From: Helichrysum umbraculigerum
Taxonomy: Eukaryota > Streptophyta > Magnoliopsida > Asterales > Asteraceae
DNA: 64,000 bases
Assembly (NCBI GenBank): GCA_949592205.1
Contig: CATIUR010000006.1
Location: 10,309,001-10,373,000 of the forward strand
Reading direction: 5' to 3'
Under the pieces are notes generated by a model. It was not told the DNA's origin. It was given only the letters and a program-made list of their open reading frames with translations, and searched no databases. Made by a program: the position numbers and the translations under genes. The first letter of the stretch is position 1, and every line of letters starts with the position of its first letter. Shown in pieces: positions 45,312 to 56,933 of the stretch.

Positions 45312-45316
45312 GTACC

Positions 45317-47202
45317 TAAACTTATACATTAATCAAATGGTTCCAATCATCATCTTCATCTTTTATGCATGCATCTTAAGAGCATCCTTTGATTATTTTG
45401 ACATAATCAAATGTCAATAAAACAGATTCACACATCTTTAATTCGAATTGAAAGTTATAGAATGTAAGTTTGATCCATACCAACATGACACGGCCATCTT
45501 TTTAAAGGAGTTCTTGCCTCGTGATGTGAATTAAAACTGCTAAAAAGAACATGCTTTGAAACCTTAGTTAGTCCTTCCGACGCACCCATATTGCCACCTA
45601 TAATATTTACTAATAGGCATCATATTAGTGTTCATTAAACAGCTATAACATTCATTTAGAACATGAACTACTTACTGTTTCTTGGTTGCTGCAGGATCCT
45701 AAAACCACTAAATTTAAAGTCAAACGAAAATATTACATTTTAAGTTAATGAAGAGACGAAATTAGAAAATACATGCATGTCTATTGGTAGGAGTTGTACC
45801 CCATGATGTACGGACATTTTTTTTGCTGATCACCATATCATGCATGTTTTGTATTGCATCATCAGTTCTATATTAAGAAATTTGAAAAAGCAAATTAGCT
45901 AAGAAATTTGAAAAAGCAAATTAGCTCCTTTAGAAGTCAGGACTTAAATAAATAACAACTTTTATCAATCTATACATCTCAAAAATCCAACTCAGAGTTG
46001 ATAACTTCATTCATCCCTAAAACACCCAAAAGAGCAAAGGGCTATTAAAAAATTAATATAATTAGTTGAAAGTATTATCATGCTTATAAGGACTTACTGT
46101 AATTATGTACTTTATCATTGACATGTCGAGCCAAGAAGTGGATGATGAATACTGCTTACTCTGCGAAATACTTATAAAATTGAGATCTATTGAATAAATT
46201 GAAATTTTGAAGAATTCCTAACATAAACATGATTTAGAACAACTTTATATGGGTCACTGGAGCTCAAACTTCTCAAGATTTTGAATGGGTTCAACTGCAC
46301 TTGGTCATTTATAATACCATAAGGCAGTGGTTTGATTACAGTTACAAGCAATAATATTTCTATATTGGTTCCTCAAATACTATTATCACGTATACATATT
46401 ATCATAGAATTTAATGCACACATATATACGTAATACACACACATGAGTGATATATGGAATCAGTTGATCCTATAATGAAAAAGATATATACCAGCAATTT
46501 TTTACCAGCAATCTCGACATCAAAAACTCTATGAATCACTTTCTTTAAAATCTTTGTTTAAATTCTTTGCATGCATATAACTTTAAACTTACACAAATCA
46601 GCACTAAGAAACTAATATACAAACTTTACACTTACAAATTCTATAAAACTCAAAAGGAAAAAATGAGCTAAAGTCAAAGAACACATTTTCACTTATACAT
46701 ATAATCAAACACTTGGTGTGCATCATTTAGGAGTTCATTAAACAAACATAACACAATGTAAATAACAATCAAAACCATAATAATTAAACACTATAGCATT
46801 GAAAGAACAGAAAAAAAAGATTAGAACACATAAAGAGCCACTACAGAAAACGAAATAGGAAATTTAGAGAAAAAGAAACCCTAAAATTGAACGAATTTAT
46901 ACTTACAATGAATTTCCATTAATCGAATGGTAAATATCACCGTCATCACCATCCTTCTAGTGTTTCACCATCATCTTCATCCATCAAGATCCGCCATTTT
47001 TGTTGGTACAAACCAGTGCTACTGCTATTGCTACATTGATACCAAAAACAAATTAAAATCATAATAGAGAAATCGAGACTCAAAGAAGAAAAACTCTTAC
47101 CTTTTCAAGATTTACCTTTCGTCTCTTTCGAACCTTGTTAATTCAACTATCGAAACCCACATAATATTGACAAAGAAAACCCCTAAAAAACGGTTTTAGG
47201 TG
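45317..47202. other. Noncoding stretch between elements A and C
   Basis: AT-rich DNA with no ORF that I recognise. A perfect 26-bp tandem duplication lies at 45875-45900 and 45901-45926. At about 46880-47200 the minus strand has gene-like traits: a donor-like AAAGGTAAGAG, ACAAAAATGGCGG (a good plant start context) and GTAAGT. The reading frame from that ATG stops after six codons. It may be the decayed 5' end of a host gene, or chance. Confidence 0.4.
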
Positions 47203-47207
47203 GAACA
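47203..47207. other. Left TSD (GAACA) of element C
   Basis: GAACA precedes the left LTR and recurs at 56929-56933 after the right LTR. Confidence 0.88.
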
Positions 47208-48519
47208 TGTCGCACCCCCAAAACACGTGGCAGCGGAAACATGAGGTGTCCTGGGGGCTACGACCAAATCAAATATCACAACACAAAGATTAAAGCAAAC
47301 GACCTCTATATGAGACGTTTGAAAACGTTACATTCCATAAATAAAAGTTTACATAAGATTCTAAAGTTCGCAAACATAGTCTAGAGATTTATAATACATA
47401 ATCGTTGATACAAAATGTCATAATGCAATTTAAATCTCCTGTTTGAAAATATGCGACTCGAGCTATGCTTTCCAAAAGCATCCTACTGTCCTGTTTCCTG
47501 TGGGTAGTCCTACTGCGTCTGTAAACCTGAGAATACATACTAAAAGGGTCAACATAAAGTTGGTGAGTTCATAGGTTTAATCTGTAAAGGAATTCATGTA
47601 AACACAAGGTTTTCTGTTTGTAAAATAGAGTTTTGTAAAACAGAGTTTCCGTGTTAAATCAAGTTCTGCATAACAAAGTTTCTGTATAATAAATATTCTG
47701 TATACTATAGTATTGTATACTATAGTCCTGTTTAGTATTGCCATGAGCTCATGTATCCGAAGCTTTAACAAATTCTGCTGCCTCTATGTGTCTAATCCGG
47801 GACACATCCTGATTCAAATAATTATGCGCCCGTGGGTTAGCTGGAGCGACCAGCTCGGACGGGATTGTCAATCCCAATAGTACTATTCACAATTATTCGC
47901 GCTTTATGAAATTAACGAACCATGAAATTGAGGTCTTATTGGTGGATTAGTTCTGCTACTCATGCAATAAGTATATGTTTTGTTTCTGTTTAAGTTTATG
48001 TTTCTGTTTCTAGCAATCATAAGTAAAATCTGTAAAAGTTTCTGCTTCTGTTTAAGTACAAATCTGTAAAAGCATGTGTATGTATTCTCCCCCAAAACAG
48101 TTCAAAAACAAGTAAAAAGGGGGCTATGAAACTCACCTGAGATTAGCAAATAGCAAGCAAATATCAAATAAGCAAGCAAGGTCCAAAGCGCAACCTTCTA
48201 ACGTCCTAACGTATAAGGTTGTGTAAGTAGATGTCTTATAAGACCATCTATAGCGATTGTATAAGTGGGGGTCAATGTCCACTTAAGCCAATCGTGTAGG
48301 TGGAGGGTTAATGTCCACCTAGAGCTAGTTCATCAACTAGTATGTCCAAATTAGTTGTTCAAGTTTGTTTATTAAAAGCGTGTACGACCCGTTGGTGAAA
48401 GTTTGTAATAATAATTCATTTAGACATTATTATCAAGTTTGTTTTGTGGTATACTATTTAGTAGTACAAATCGTGTGTTGCAAATAGATTATTCTAGTTT
48501 GTATAAGTCTTAAACCGTA

Positions 48520-48700
48520 GGTCAAAGTTGGTCAACTCGTTGGTCAAAGCTGGTCAAACCTGGTCAAACTGGTCAAACTAGTCAAGGTTGGTCAAACTAG
48601 TCAAGGTTGGTCAAACTAGTCAAGGTTGGTCAAACCTAGTCAAACTAGTCAAGGTTGGTCAAACCTAGTCAAACTAGTCAAGGTTGGTCAAACCTGGTCA
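48520..48700 (-). promoter_or_regulatory. W-box (TTGAC) array in the left LTR of element C
   Basis: Eighteen GTCAA words on the plus strand (TTGAC on the minus, the element's sense) in about 180 bp. The right LTR copy (54646-54835) has one more 9-bp unit. Same sense relative to the LTR as in element B. Confidence 0.7.
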
Positions 48701-48703
48701 TTA

Positions 48704-48950
48704 TATGAGTCACTTCTCAATCTATGAGTCACTTATTGATTTTATGAGTCACTTACTGATTTTATGAGTCACTTCTCAATTTATGAGTCACTTACTGATT
48801 TTATGAGTCACTTCTCAATTTATGAGTCACTTATAGAGTCACTTATGATTTATGAGTCACTTATAGAGTCACTTATGATTTATGAGTCACTTATAGAGTC
48901 ACTTATGATTTATGAGTCACTTATAGAGTCACTTATGATTTATATGTCGG
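48704..48950. repeat. TGAGTCACTT repeats with a 30-bp period
   Basis: TATGAGTCAC starts at 48821, 48851, 48881 and 48911, and looser copies precede. Because 30 is divisible by three, one frame reads a false 10-residue repeat peptide. TGAGTCA is a GCN4/bZIP-like palindromic site. The right LTR has the same at about 54839-55080. Confidence 0.9.
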
Positions 48951-50799
48951 TTTCTAATTTGGGAAACTTTTCAAGTCTCGTTTCTGGTCAAGGACAATAA
49001 TTAAGCCATCCTAACACATTTTTGTTACCACTTTCCAAAAATAGTAAGTTTTGTCGTTTTTAGCTACCGAGCCATTTTTGTTGACTTAGTCAAACCTACT
49101 CGGTTTGACCCGAAACTTTTACCCAAACCATACATCAGTTTATAGAGTCAAAATAATTTATCGGTTCGTGTCGGAGTTCACCCAAAGTGTTGGTTCTTAA
49201 CATGCAACCTAAGATTTCAAGATTTCATATTTTTCGACTTTTGTCGGTTTGGTTCGCCATTTTATTTCTACCACTTATGGTCCAAACTAGGGTCTTAGAT
49301 TTTTACCAACTGATCATGTATGTATCTAGTCTAACATATAATTTTTACAGCAACCATAGTGTCCATTTACATATTTAAACAAATTCGCGTATGAACCGTA
49401 CTCATTTTCCGAAAACTTCCGGACCAGACTCAAAGAACAGTTTATAGCCAAAAATACGTACGGATATGGAAAAAGTGTAAAACACAAAAGTTGTAGATAT
49501 TTTCAATACGCAACTTTTTAAAAAAAACTCGTTGTCTAGTGCTTCCTACAACTCCAGATATGCTCGTTTTTGTAAACTGATTTTTCTGGGACAGATTCTG
49601 TGTTTTTGTATATGTTTGGTAAAAACGTATTTTAACAAGGATTATGGACATAAACAAGTTAGATGAACTATAAATCATCAAAATCAGTAGCATTTAAGTA
49701 TATTAATCAGGGGAAAGTGGTTCCTTACAATGAGATTGATGAGAAGAAGAGGAAGATGAAAGTGAGGTGCTTGATCCTAGTTTCCTTCTTGTGATTACTT
49801 CTTTTAAATTGATAGTGTTTAATGGTGGTTGTGGTAGTTCTTGGTGGTGGTTTAAGGTGGTTAAAATCTCTGTGTTTTTAGTGAGAGAAGATGTTTAGAG
49901 AGAAGTGGGAGTGATTGAGTGAAAAGGGTGATGAGTGAAATGATGGAGTGAAGGGTTGCATGTAATGGGAGTGGTGTAGTAGGAGGTGACCATGTGAGGT
50001 CACATGGGATCACATGGGGGCAGGAGGGGGCTGGCCTAGGGGGGCCCACTCAAGGGTATATTGGTCATTTTCTTGTTCCCAATTTAATTTGTTACGTTTC
50101 CCGTTCGTTTACCCGATTGTTTAGACGTTTATTTAGACGTTAAACGTTTAATACACGCGTTTAAGTAACGGTTTAAATTCTGATATTTTCACTTGAAATA
50201 TTCAATATAGATACTTGAAAACATTTGTAAAAATGTTCCGTTAATTTATCGGCCTCGATTTGCGTGCACGTTTTACGGAGGTTTAATCGCGTAGCGTTTT
50301 AAATAGACGTTTTTCATTGACGAACTATTATATGGGGTTTTCAAAAATAATTTCATACATAATAATATATTTTAAAGTATTAAAATATATTTTGTCTTTC
50401 GTTCGATTGTCAGGCGCGTTCCACGCGTTTCTGTTGCGTTTGAGACGTTTTAACCAAAACGCCTAAGTTTTTCGTGTATTATTTTAAATAAAATAATAAA
50501 TAATGATAAATAACTTCTAAAAATAGATTTAAGTTATTTATAAAAAGTTTTTCACCAACGTCTGTATTTATACTGTGTCGGACTCCGTCCGGTTGTTTTG
50601 CACAATTTCATCAAATTGCGTAAGCATAATTACAACTAATCACGTAAGCGTAATGTAAAACAATTACGGGGGTGTATATTCACTTAAATATACAAATAGT
50701 TACAAATAATTACAAGTATTTAGCCTAATACTAAACTAAACACACGTAATTAGGGTTTCTAGCAGGTTAATCAGTAACCCTAAATCGTCGGGTGTCACA

Positions 50800-50812
50800 T
50801 TCTCCCCCTGTT
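50800..50812 (-). other. Polypurine tract of element C
   Basis: The minus strand reads AACAGGGGGAGAA next to the LTR. Confidence 0.8.
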
Positions 50813-51318
50813 AGGAGAATTTCGTCCCGAAATTAGTTTTTAGTTACGGTCTATGTGGGGACTGTGAGTAAGTGGGTGGTTCTAGTGTATCTGAGTTTCT
50901 TATCTACAAGTGAATTCGGACCTCGTCTTGAGATTCACCGGGCCTGGTTGATGGGTAAGCCATCAGGGTCTACGTTCCTGGTTTTCTGTTGTAAGGTTTC
51001 TGTAAGTTTCTTAACGAAATAATTCTTGTTTTATCTTTTCTCCCCTCGTTAGATCGATGTTCTACTGGTAACAGTAAGAATACAATAGGTTTCTCATGGC
51101 AACTATTCGACTGAGATCCTTAGACGGCATCGAGAAAGGAAATGGAATTCGAAATGAGGTTCTGAATTACGATTTTACGGTTAAAATCAATCTATTATTT
51201 CTGCGTTATTCTTAGCTTCTAAGTCTGTGGGGCGTGATCACGTAATTTAGTACCGAATAAGATCAAAATAGACAAGTTATTGAGTGGTAACGTACCCGTA
51301 ACAAAGTTATGGGTCCAG
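50813..51318 (-). mobile_element. Element C noncoding stretch between gag and PPT
   Basis: No ORF; pol is missing here. 51035-51240 is similar to A 31560-31790 and to the complement of B 42020-42240, a module shared by all three elements. Confidence 0.6.
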
Positions 51319-52368
51319 TCACGCGTTGTTGTTTCGGTTGTTATTTCTGTTTTTACGTTGTGGACAATCTCTCATGAAATGCCCTGTGTCGCCACACTCG
51401 AAACAAGGTCTTGGTGCATTAGAGTTGGTGGCTGTGGTGGGAAACTTGCAATCTTTAGCCTGATGTCCAACAATCTTGCATTTCCCACAAGGTGCACCAC
51501 AGTGGCCCTCGTGATGACGATTACAGTTAGGGCAGTAGGGCCTGCGCCCTTCATAACTACTCTTTTCCTCAGATCCGGTAGCATAGGCCTTCACGGTATC
51601 GGCCTTTTTGTTTTGCTGCTGTTGCTGGGTGTTGTTGTTGCCAGACCATTTCCTTTTGTTGTCCCCGGTGGCTTTCTCAGTGGTTGTCTCTCGGCGGACA
51701 ATATGGGCCATGAGTTCATGTGCCATGCGGACAGCACTTTGGATGGTCCCGGGTTTGGAAGAGGTGACATTCCCTTGGATTAAGTCAGGTAGCCCCCAAA
51801 TATATCTCTCGATACGTTTGTATTCGGGGTCCACCATGGATGGGCAAAGATAAGCAAGCTGGTGGAACCTGGTTGTGTAGCTGGTGATGTCATTTCCTTG
51901 AACTGTGAGGTTCCAGAATTCCTGTTCGAGCTGTTGGAGTTGCTCACGAGGACAATATTCTTCCCTCAGCAGGTTTTTGAGTTCATCCCAGGATATTTGA
52001 TAGGCAGCATCAATACCATGGGTTTGGGCGTATGAGTTCCAGAAAGTGAGTGCACCCTCAGCTAGTGTGCAGGTAGAGAATTTTACTTTGTTTTCCTCTT
52101 GGCAGTTACTTATTCGAAAAACGGACTCCATTTTCTCAATCCAGTGCATGAGACCGACGGCTCATTCGGTTCCTTTGAAATTAAGGGGTTCACAATTTGT
52201 GAAATCTTTGTAGCTGCAGGGCTTTGGCACAGGTGGGTTGTTGCCTGCCCCTCCAGGGTTCCCTTGGTTTGGATTGGGATTGTTTCTGGCAGCTTCTAGG
52301 GCTGCTTGAACCCTCTGATTGACGAGTCTTTCGATATCGGCGGAGCTCATTTGACGTTTTGGTGCCAT
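51319..52368 (-). pseudogene. gag: Chromovirus gag of element C, one in-frame TGA
   Basis: The capsid/nucleocapsid gene starts at 52368 (MAPKRQMSSADIERLV). A TGA at 52164-52162 interrupts it in frame after NFKGTE; the next ATG is at 52149. Retrotrans_gag spans both parts (YKDFTNCEPLNFKGTE, then MHWIEKMESVF, ALTFWNSY, FWNLTVQG, YTTRFHQLA). Counting from 52149, a Q/N-rich linker (about 170-192) precedes CPNCNRHHEGHC (206-217) and two CCHC knuckles, CGKCKIVGHQAKDC (221-234) and CFECGDTGHFMRDC (249-262). It ends Asn-rich, with no protease after it. It is of the Tekay/Del-like gag type. Apart from the TGA it is intact, in keeping with the element's youth. Confidence 0.9.
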
Positions 52369-53316
52369 GATTCTAAAAGTAAGAAAATGAGAGGCACGTA
52401 ATATGTCGTTGAGTAGGATTTAAGGTCATTGCAGGTGTATAAAGGAAAGTAAAACAGGTGTTTATGACACGTCGGAATAATTAAGTAAAACAAGGAAGCA
52501 AATTTCTATAACCACACTGAGGTGCAAGTTCAAAATGATTACAAGGCTTATGTCCAGAGTAGTTAAAGTCATAAACCGAGTCATAGCTAAGTCGTTGGAA
52601 TCCATCCAAGTGTTGGAGATATTATTTCGAGTAGGTAGTGTGAATAGGATAAGGTCTAGTTCGAGGAGGTCTGCCCTTCTAGTCGTGTGTAGCACGCGTG
52701 CTCCATGGGTCTATGATAAAAGTGGGTATGAAGAGTATGAAGTGACGAAGCATCGTACGGTTGAAGTTCTTTACGTGTTCCCGAGCGATTTGGTTGTGAG
52801 CGGAAAGAAGAGGGTGAAGTAGGCGTCACTTATTTTGGGTGGCGAATCCTTAGGTGGATTCTCCTCAAGTGAGTCCTATTCGATTATATCGTTGCCTGAA
52901 TCGGTTGGGCGAGCGGTACCGAGAAAGTCTCCTAAGTGGCATATAAGGGTTGAGTCTCGTTTTCTATGTCGGGTGACGTAGTTGTGGGAGTGGTTGCCGT
53001 AAAGGGTGGCAAGTAAGTTTAGTGTACGTAAGGTTATACGTATATATACATATATATACACATAAAAGCCTAGCACATAAACACATATAAAGGTTGGTCC
53101 CGTTTCTAACCTTGGTCAAAGTCTTCTAATGTATTCCTATTCACTATAACCATTTCAGTTCTTGCATCGAATCTCCTTTAATTGTACATAGTTGATCAGG
53201 CTATGTTAAATTAAGTTCGAATGATGCAATTGATGAACCAGTCATACCAAATGAGGAATACTAACCTAATGGTTATAGTCTAGGTCACTAATGCAATCCT
53301 AGTTCGCTATAACCTT
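52369..53316 (-). mobile_element. Element C leader, noncoding
   Basis: About 950 bp between PBS and gag with no real ORF. The PBS-proximal 250 bp match leaders of A and B. A short TATA/CATA run lies near 53040. Confidence 0.6.
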
Positions 53317-53330
53317 AGGCTCTGATACCA
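53317..53330 (-). other. Primer binding site of element C (initiator tRNA-Met type)
   Basis: The minus strand reads TGGTATCAGAGCCT, three bases from the LTR at 53334. Confidence 0.92.
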
Positions 53331-53333
53331 ATC

Positions 53334-56300
53334 TGTCGCACCCCCAAAACACGTGGCAGCGGAAACATGAGGTGTCCTGGGGGCTACGACCAAATCAAAT
53401 ATCACAACACAAAGATTAAAGCAAACGACCTCTATATGAGACGTTTGAAAACGTTACATTCCATAAATAAAAGTTTACATAAGATTCTAAAGTTCGCAAA
53501 CATAGTCTAGAGATTTATAATACATAATCGTTGATACAAAATGTCATAATGCAATTTACATCTCCTGTTTGAAAATATGCGACTCGGGCTATGCTTTCCA
53601 AAAGCATCCTACTGTCCTGTTTCCTGTGGGTAGTCCTACTGCGTCTGTAAACCTGAGAATACATACTAAAAGGGTCAACATAAAGTTGGTGAGTTCATAG
53701 GTTTAATCTGTAAAGGAATTCATGTAAACACAAGGTTTTCTGTTTGTAAAATAGAGTTTTGTAAAACAGAGTTTCCGTGTTAAATCAAGTTCTGCATAAC
53801 AAAGTTTCTGTATAATAAATATTCTGTATACTATAGTATTGTATACTATAGTCCTGTTTAGTATTGCCATGAGCTCATGTATCCGAAGCTTTAACAAATT
53901 CTGCTGCCTCTATGTGTCTAATCCGGGACACATCCTGATTCAAATAATTATGCGCCCGTGGGTTAGCTGGAGCGACTAGCTCGGACGGGATTGTCAATCC
54001 CAATAGTACTATATACAATTATTCGCGCTTTATGAAATTAACGAACCATGAAATTGAGGTCTTATTGGTGGATTAGTTCTGCTACTCATGCAATAAGTAT
54101 ATGTTTTGTTTCTGTTTAAGTTTATGTTTCTGTTTCTAGCAATCATAAGTAAAATCTGTAAAAGTTTCTGCTTCTGTTTAAGTACAAATCTGTAAAAGCA
54201 TGTGTATGTATTCTCCCCCAAAACAGTTCAAAAACAAGTAAAAAGGGGGCTATGAAACTCACCTGAGATTAGCAAATAGCAAGCAAATATCAAATAAGCA
54301 AGCAAGGTCCAAAGCGCAACCTTCTAACGTCCTAACGTATAAGGTTGTGTAAGTAGATGTCTTATAAGACCATCTATAGCGATTGTATAAGTGGGGGTCA
54401 ATGTCCACTTAAGCCAATCGTGTAGGTGGAGGGTTAATGTCCACCTAGAGCTAGTTCATCAACTAGTATGTCCAAATTAGTTGTTCAAGTTTGTTTATTA
54501 AAAGCGTGTACGACCCGTTGGTGAAAGTTTGTAATAATAATTCATTTAGACATTATTATCAAGTTTGTTTTGTGGTATACTATTTAGTAGTACAAATCGT
54601 GTGTTGCAAATAGATTATTCTAGTTTGTATAAGTCTTAAACCGTAGGTCAAAGTTGGTCAACTCGTTGGTCAAAGCTGGTCAAACCTGGTCAAACTGGTC
54701 AAACTGGTCAAACTAGTCAAGGTTGGTCAAACTAGTCAAGGTTGGTCAAACTAGTCAAGGTTGGTCAAACCTAGTCAAACTAGTCAAGGTTGGTCAAACC
54801 TAGTCAAACTAGTCAAGGTTGGTCAAACCTGGTCATTATATGAGTCACTTCTCAATCTATGAGTCACTTATTGATTTTATGAGTCACTTACTGATTTTAT
54901 GAGTCACTTCTCAATTTATGAGTCACTTACTGATTTTATGAGTCACTTCTCAATTTATGAGTCACTTATAGAGTCACTTATGATTTATGAGTCACTTATA
55001 GAGTCACTTATGATTTATGAGTCACTTATAGAGTCACTTATGATTTATGAGTCACTTATAGAGTCACTTATGATTTATATGTCGGTTTCTAATTTGGGAA
55101 ACTTTTCAAGTCTCGTTTCTGGTCAAGGACAATAATTAAGCCATCCTAACACATTTTTGTTACCACTTTCCAAAAATAGTAAGTTTTGTCGTTTTTAGCT
55201 ACCGAGCCATTTTTGTTGACTTAGTCAAACCTACTCGGTTTGACCCGAAACTTTTACCCAAACCATACATCAGTTTATAGAGTCAAAATAATTTATCGGT
55301 TCGTGTCGGAGTACACCCAAAGTGTTGGTTCTTAACATGCAACCTAAGATTTCAAGATTTCATATTTTTCGACTTTTGTCGGTTTGGTTCGCCATTTTAT
55401 TTCTACCACTTATGGTCCAAACTAGGGTCTTAGATTTTTACCAACTGATCATGTATGTATCTAGTCTAACATATAATTTTTACAGCAACCATAGTGTCCA
55501 TTTACATATTTAAACAAATTCGCGTATGAACCGTACTCATTTTCCGAAAACTTCCAGACCAGACTCAAAGAACAGTTTATAGCCAAAAATACGTACGGAT
55601 ATGGAAAAAGTGTAAAACACAAAAGTTGTAGATCTTTTCAATACGCAACTTTTAAAAAAAAACTCGTTGTCTAGTGCTTCCTACAACTCCAGATATGCTC
55701 GTTTTTGTAAACTGATTTTTCTGGGACAGATTCTGTGTTTTTGTATATGTTTGGTAAAAACGTATTTTAACAAGGATTATGGACATAAACAAGTTAGATG
55801 AACTATAAATCATCAAAATCAGTAGCATTTAAGTATATTAATCAGGGGAAAGTGGTTCCTTACAATGAGATTGATGAGAAGAAGAGGAAGATGAAAGTGA
55901 GGTGCTTGATCCTAGTTTCCTTCTTGTGATTACTTCTTTTAAATTGATAGTGTTTAATGGTGGTTGTGGTAGTTCTTGGTGGTGGTTTAAGGTGGTTAAA
56001 ATCTCTGTGTTTTTAGTGAGAGAAGATGTTTAGAGAGAAGTGGGAGTGATTGAGTGAAAAGGGTGATGAGTGAAATGATGGAGTGAAGGGTTGCATGTAA
56101 TGGGAGTGGTGTAGTAGGAGGTGACCATGTGAGGTCACATGGGATCACATGGGGGCAGGAGGGGGCTGGCCTAGGGGGGCCCACTCAAGGGTATATTGGT
56201 CATTTTCTTGTTCCCAATTTAATTTGTTACGTTTCCCGTTCGTTTACCCGATTGTTTAGACGTTTATTTAGACGTTAAACGTTTAATACACGCGTTTAAG

Positions 56301-56928
56301 TAACGGTTTAAATTCTGATATTTTCACTTGAAATATTCAATATAGATACTTGAAAACATTTGTAAAAATGTTCCGTTAATTTATCGGCCTCGATTTGCGT
56401 GCACGTTTTACGGAGGTTTAATCGCGTAGCGTTTTAAATAGACGTTTTTCATTGACGAACTATTATATGGGGTTTTCAAAAATAATTTCATACATAATAA
56501 TATATTTTAAAGTATTAAAATATATTTTGTCTTTCGTTCGATTGTCAGGCGCGTTCCACGCGTTTCTGTTGCGTTTGAGACGTTTTAACCAAAACGCCTA
56601 AGTTTTTCGTGTATTATTTTAAATAAAATAATAAATAATGATAAATAACTTCTAAAAATAGATTTAAGTTATTTATAAAAAGTTTTTCACCAACGTCTGT
56701 ATTTATACTGTGTCGGACTCCGTCCGGTTGTTTTGCACAATTTCATCAAATTGCGTAAGCATAATTACAACTAATCACGTAAGCGTAATGTAAAACAATT
56801 ACGGGGGTGTATATTCACTTAAATATACAAATAGTTACAAATAATTACAAGTATTTAGCCTAATACTAAACTAAACACACGTAATTAGGGTTTCTAGCAG
56901 GTTAATCAGTAACCCTAAATCGTCGGGT
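53334..56928 (-). mobile_element. Element C, 5' LTR (right), lacking its last six bases
   Basis: It matches 47208-50799 at an offset of 6126, then 6135 after the extra 9-bp unit. It stops at CGGGT and the terminal GTCACA is missing, while the TSD GAACA (56929-56933) follows directly. The tip was therefore lost at or after insertion. Confidence 0.93.
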
Positions 56929-56933
56929 GAACA

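Larger units (their letters stand above)
47208..50799 (-). mobile_element. Element C, 3' LTR (left, 3592 bp)
   Basis: On the minus strand it reads TGTGACACCCGACG to GGGGGTGCGACA. It shares its first 150 bp and its end with element B's LTR but is 1 kb longer. By eye it differs from the right copy by about nine substitutions and one 9-bp GGTCAAACT unit, about 0.25 percent. It contains a GTCAA array and a TGAGTCA array. Confidence 0.95.

Noticed and set aside
48764..49000. ORF encoding a YESLIESLMI repeat protein
   Set aside because: It arises from the 30-bp TGAGTCA array inside an LTR, an identical copy lies at 54899-55135, and it has no homologue that I recognise.
51280..51783. 167-codon plus-strand ORF
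   Set aside because: It is the antisense shadow of the element C gag.
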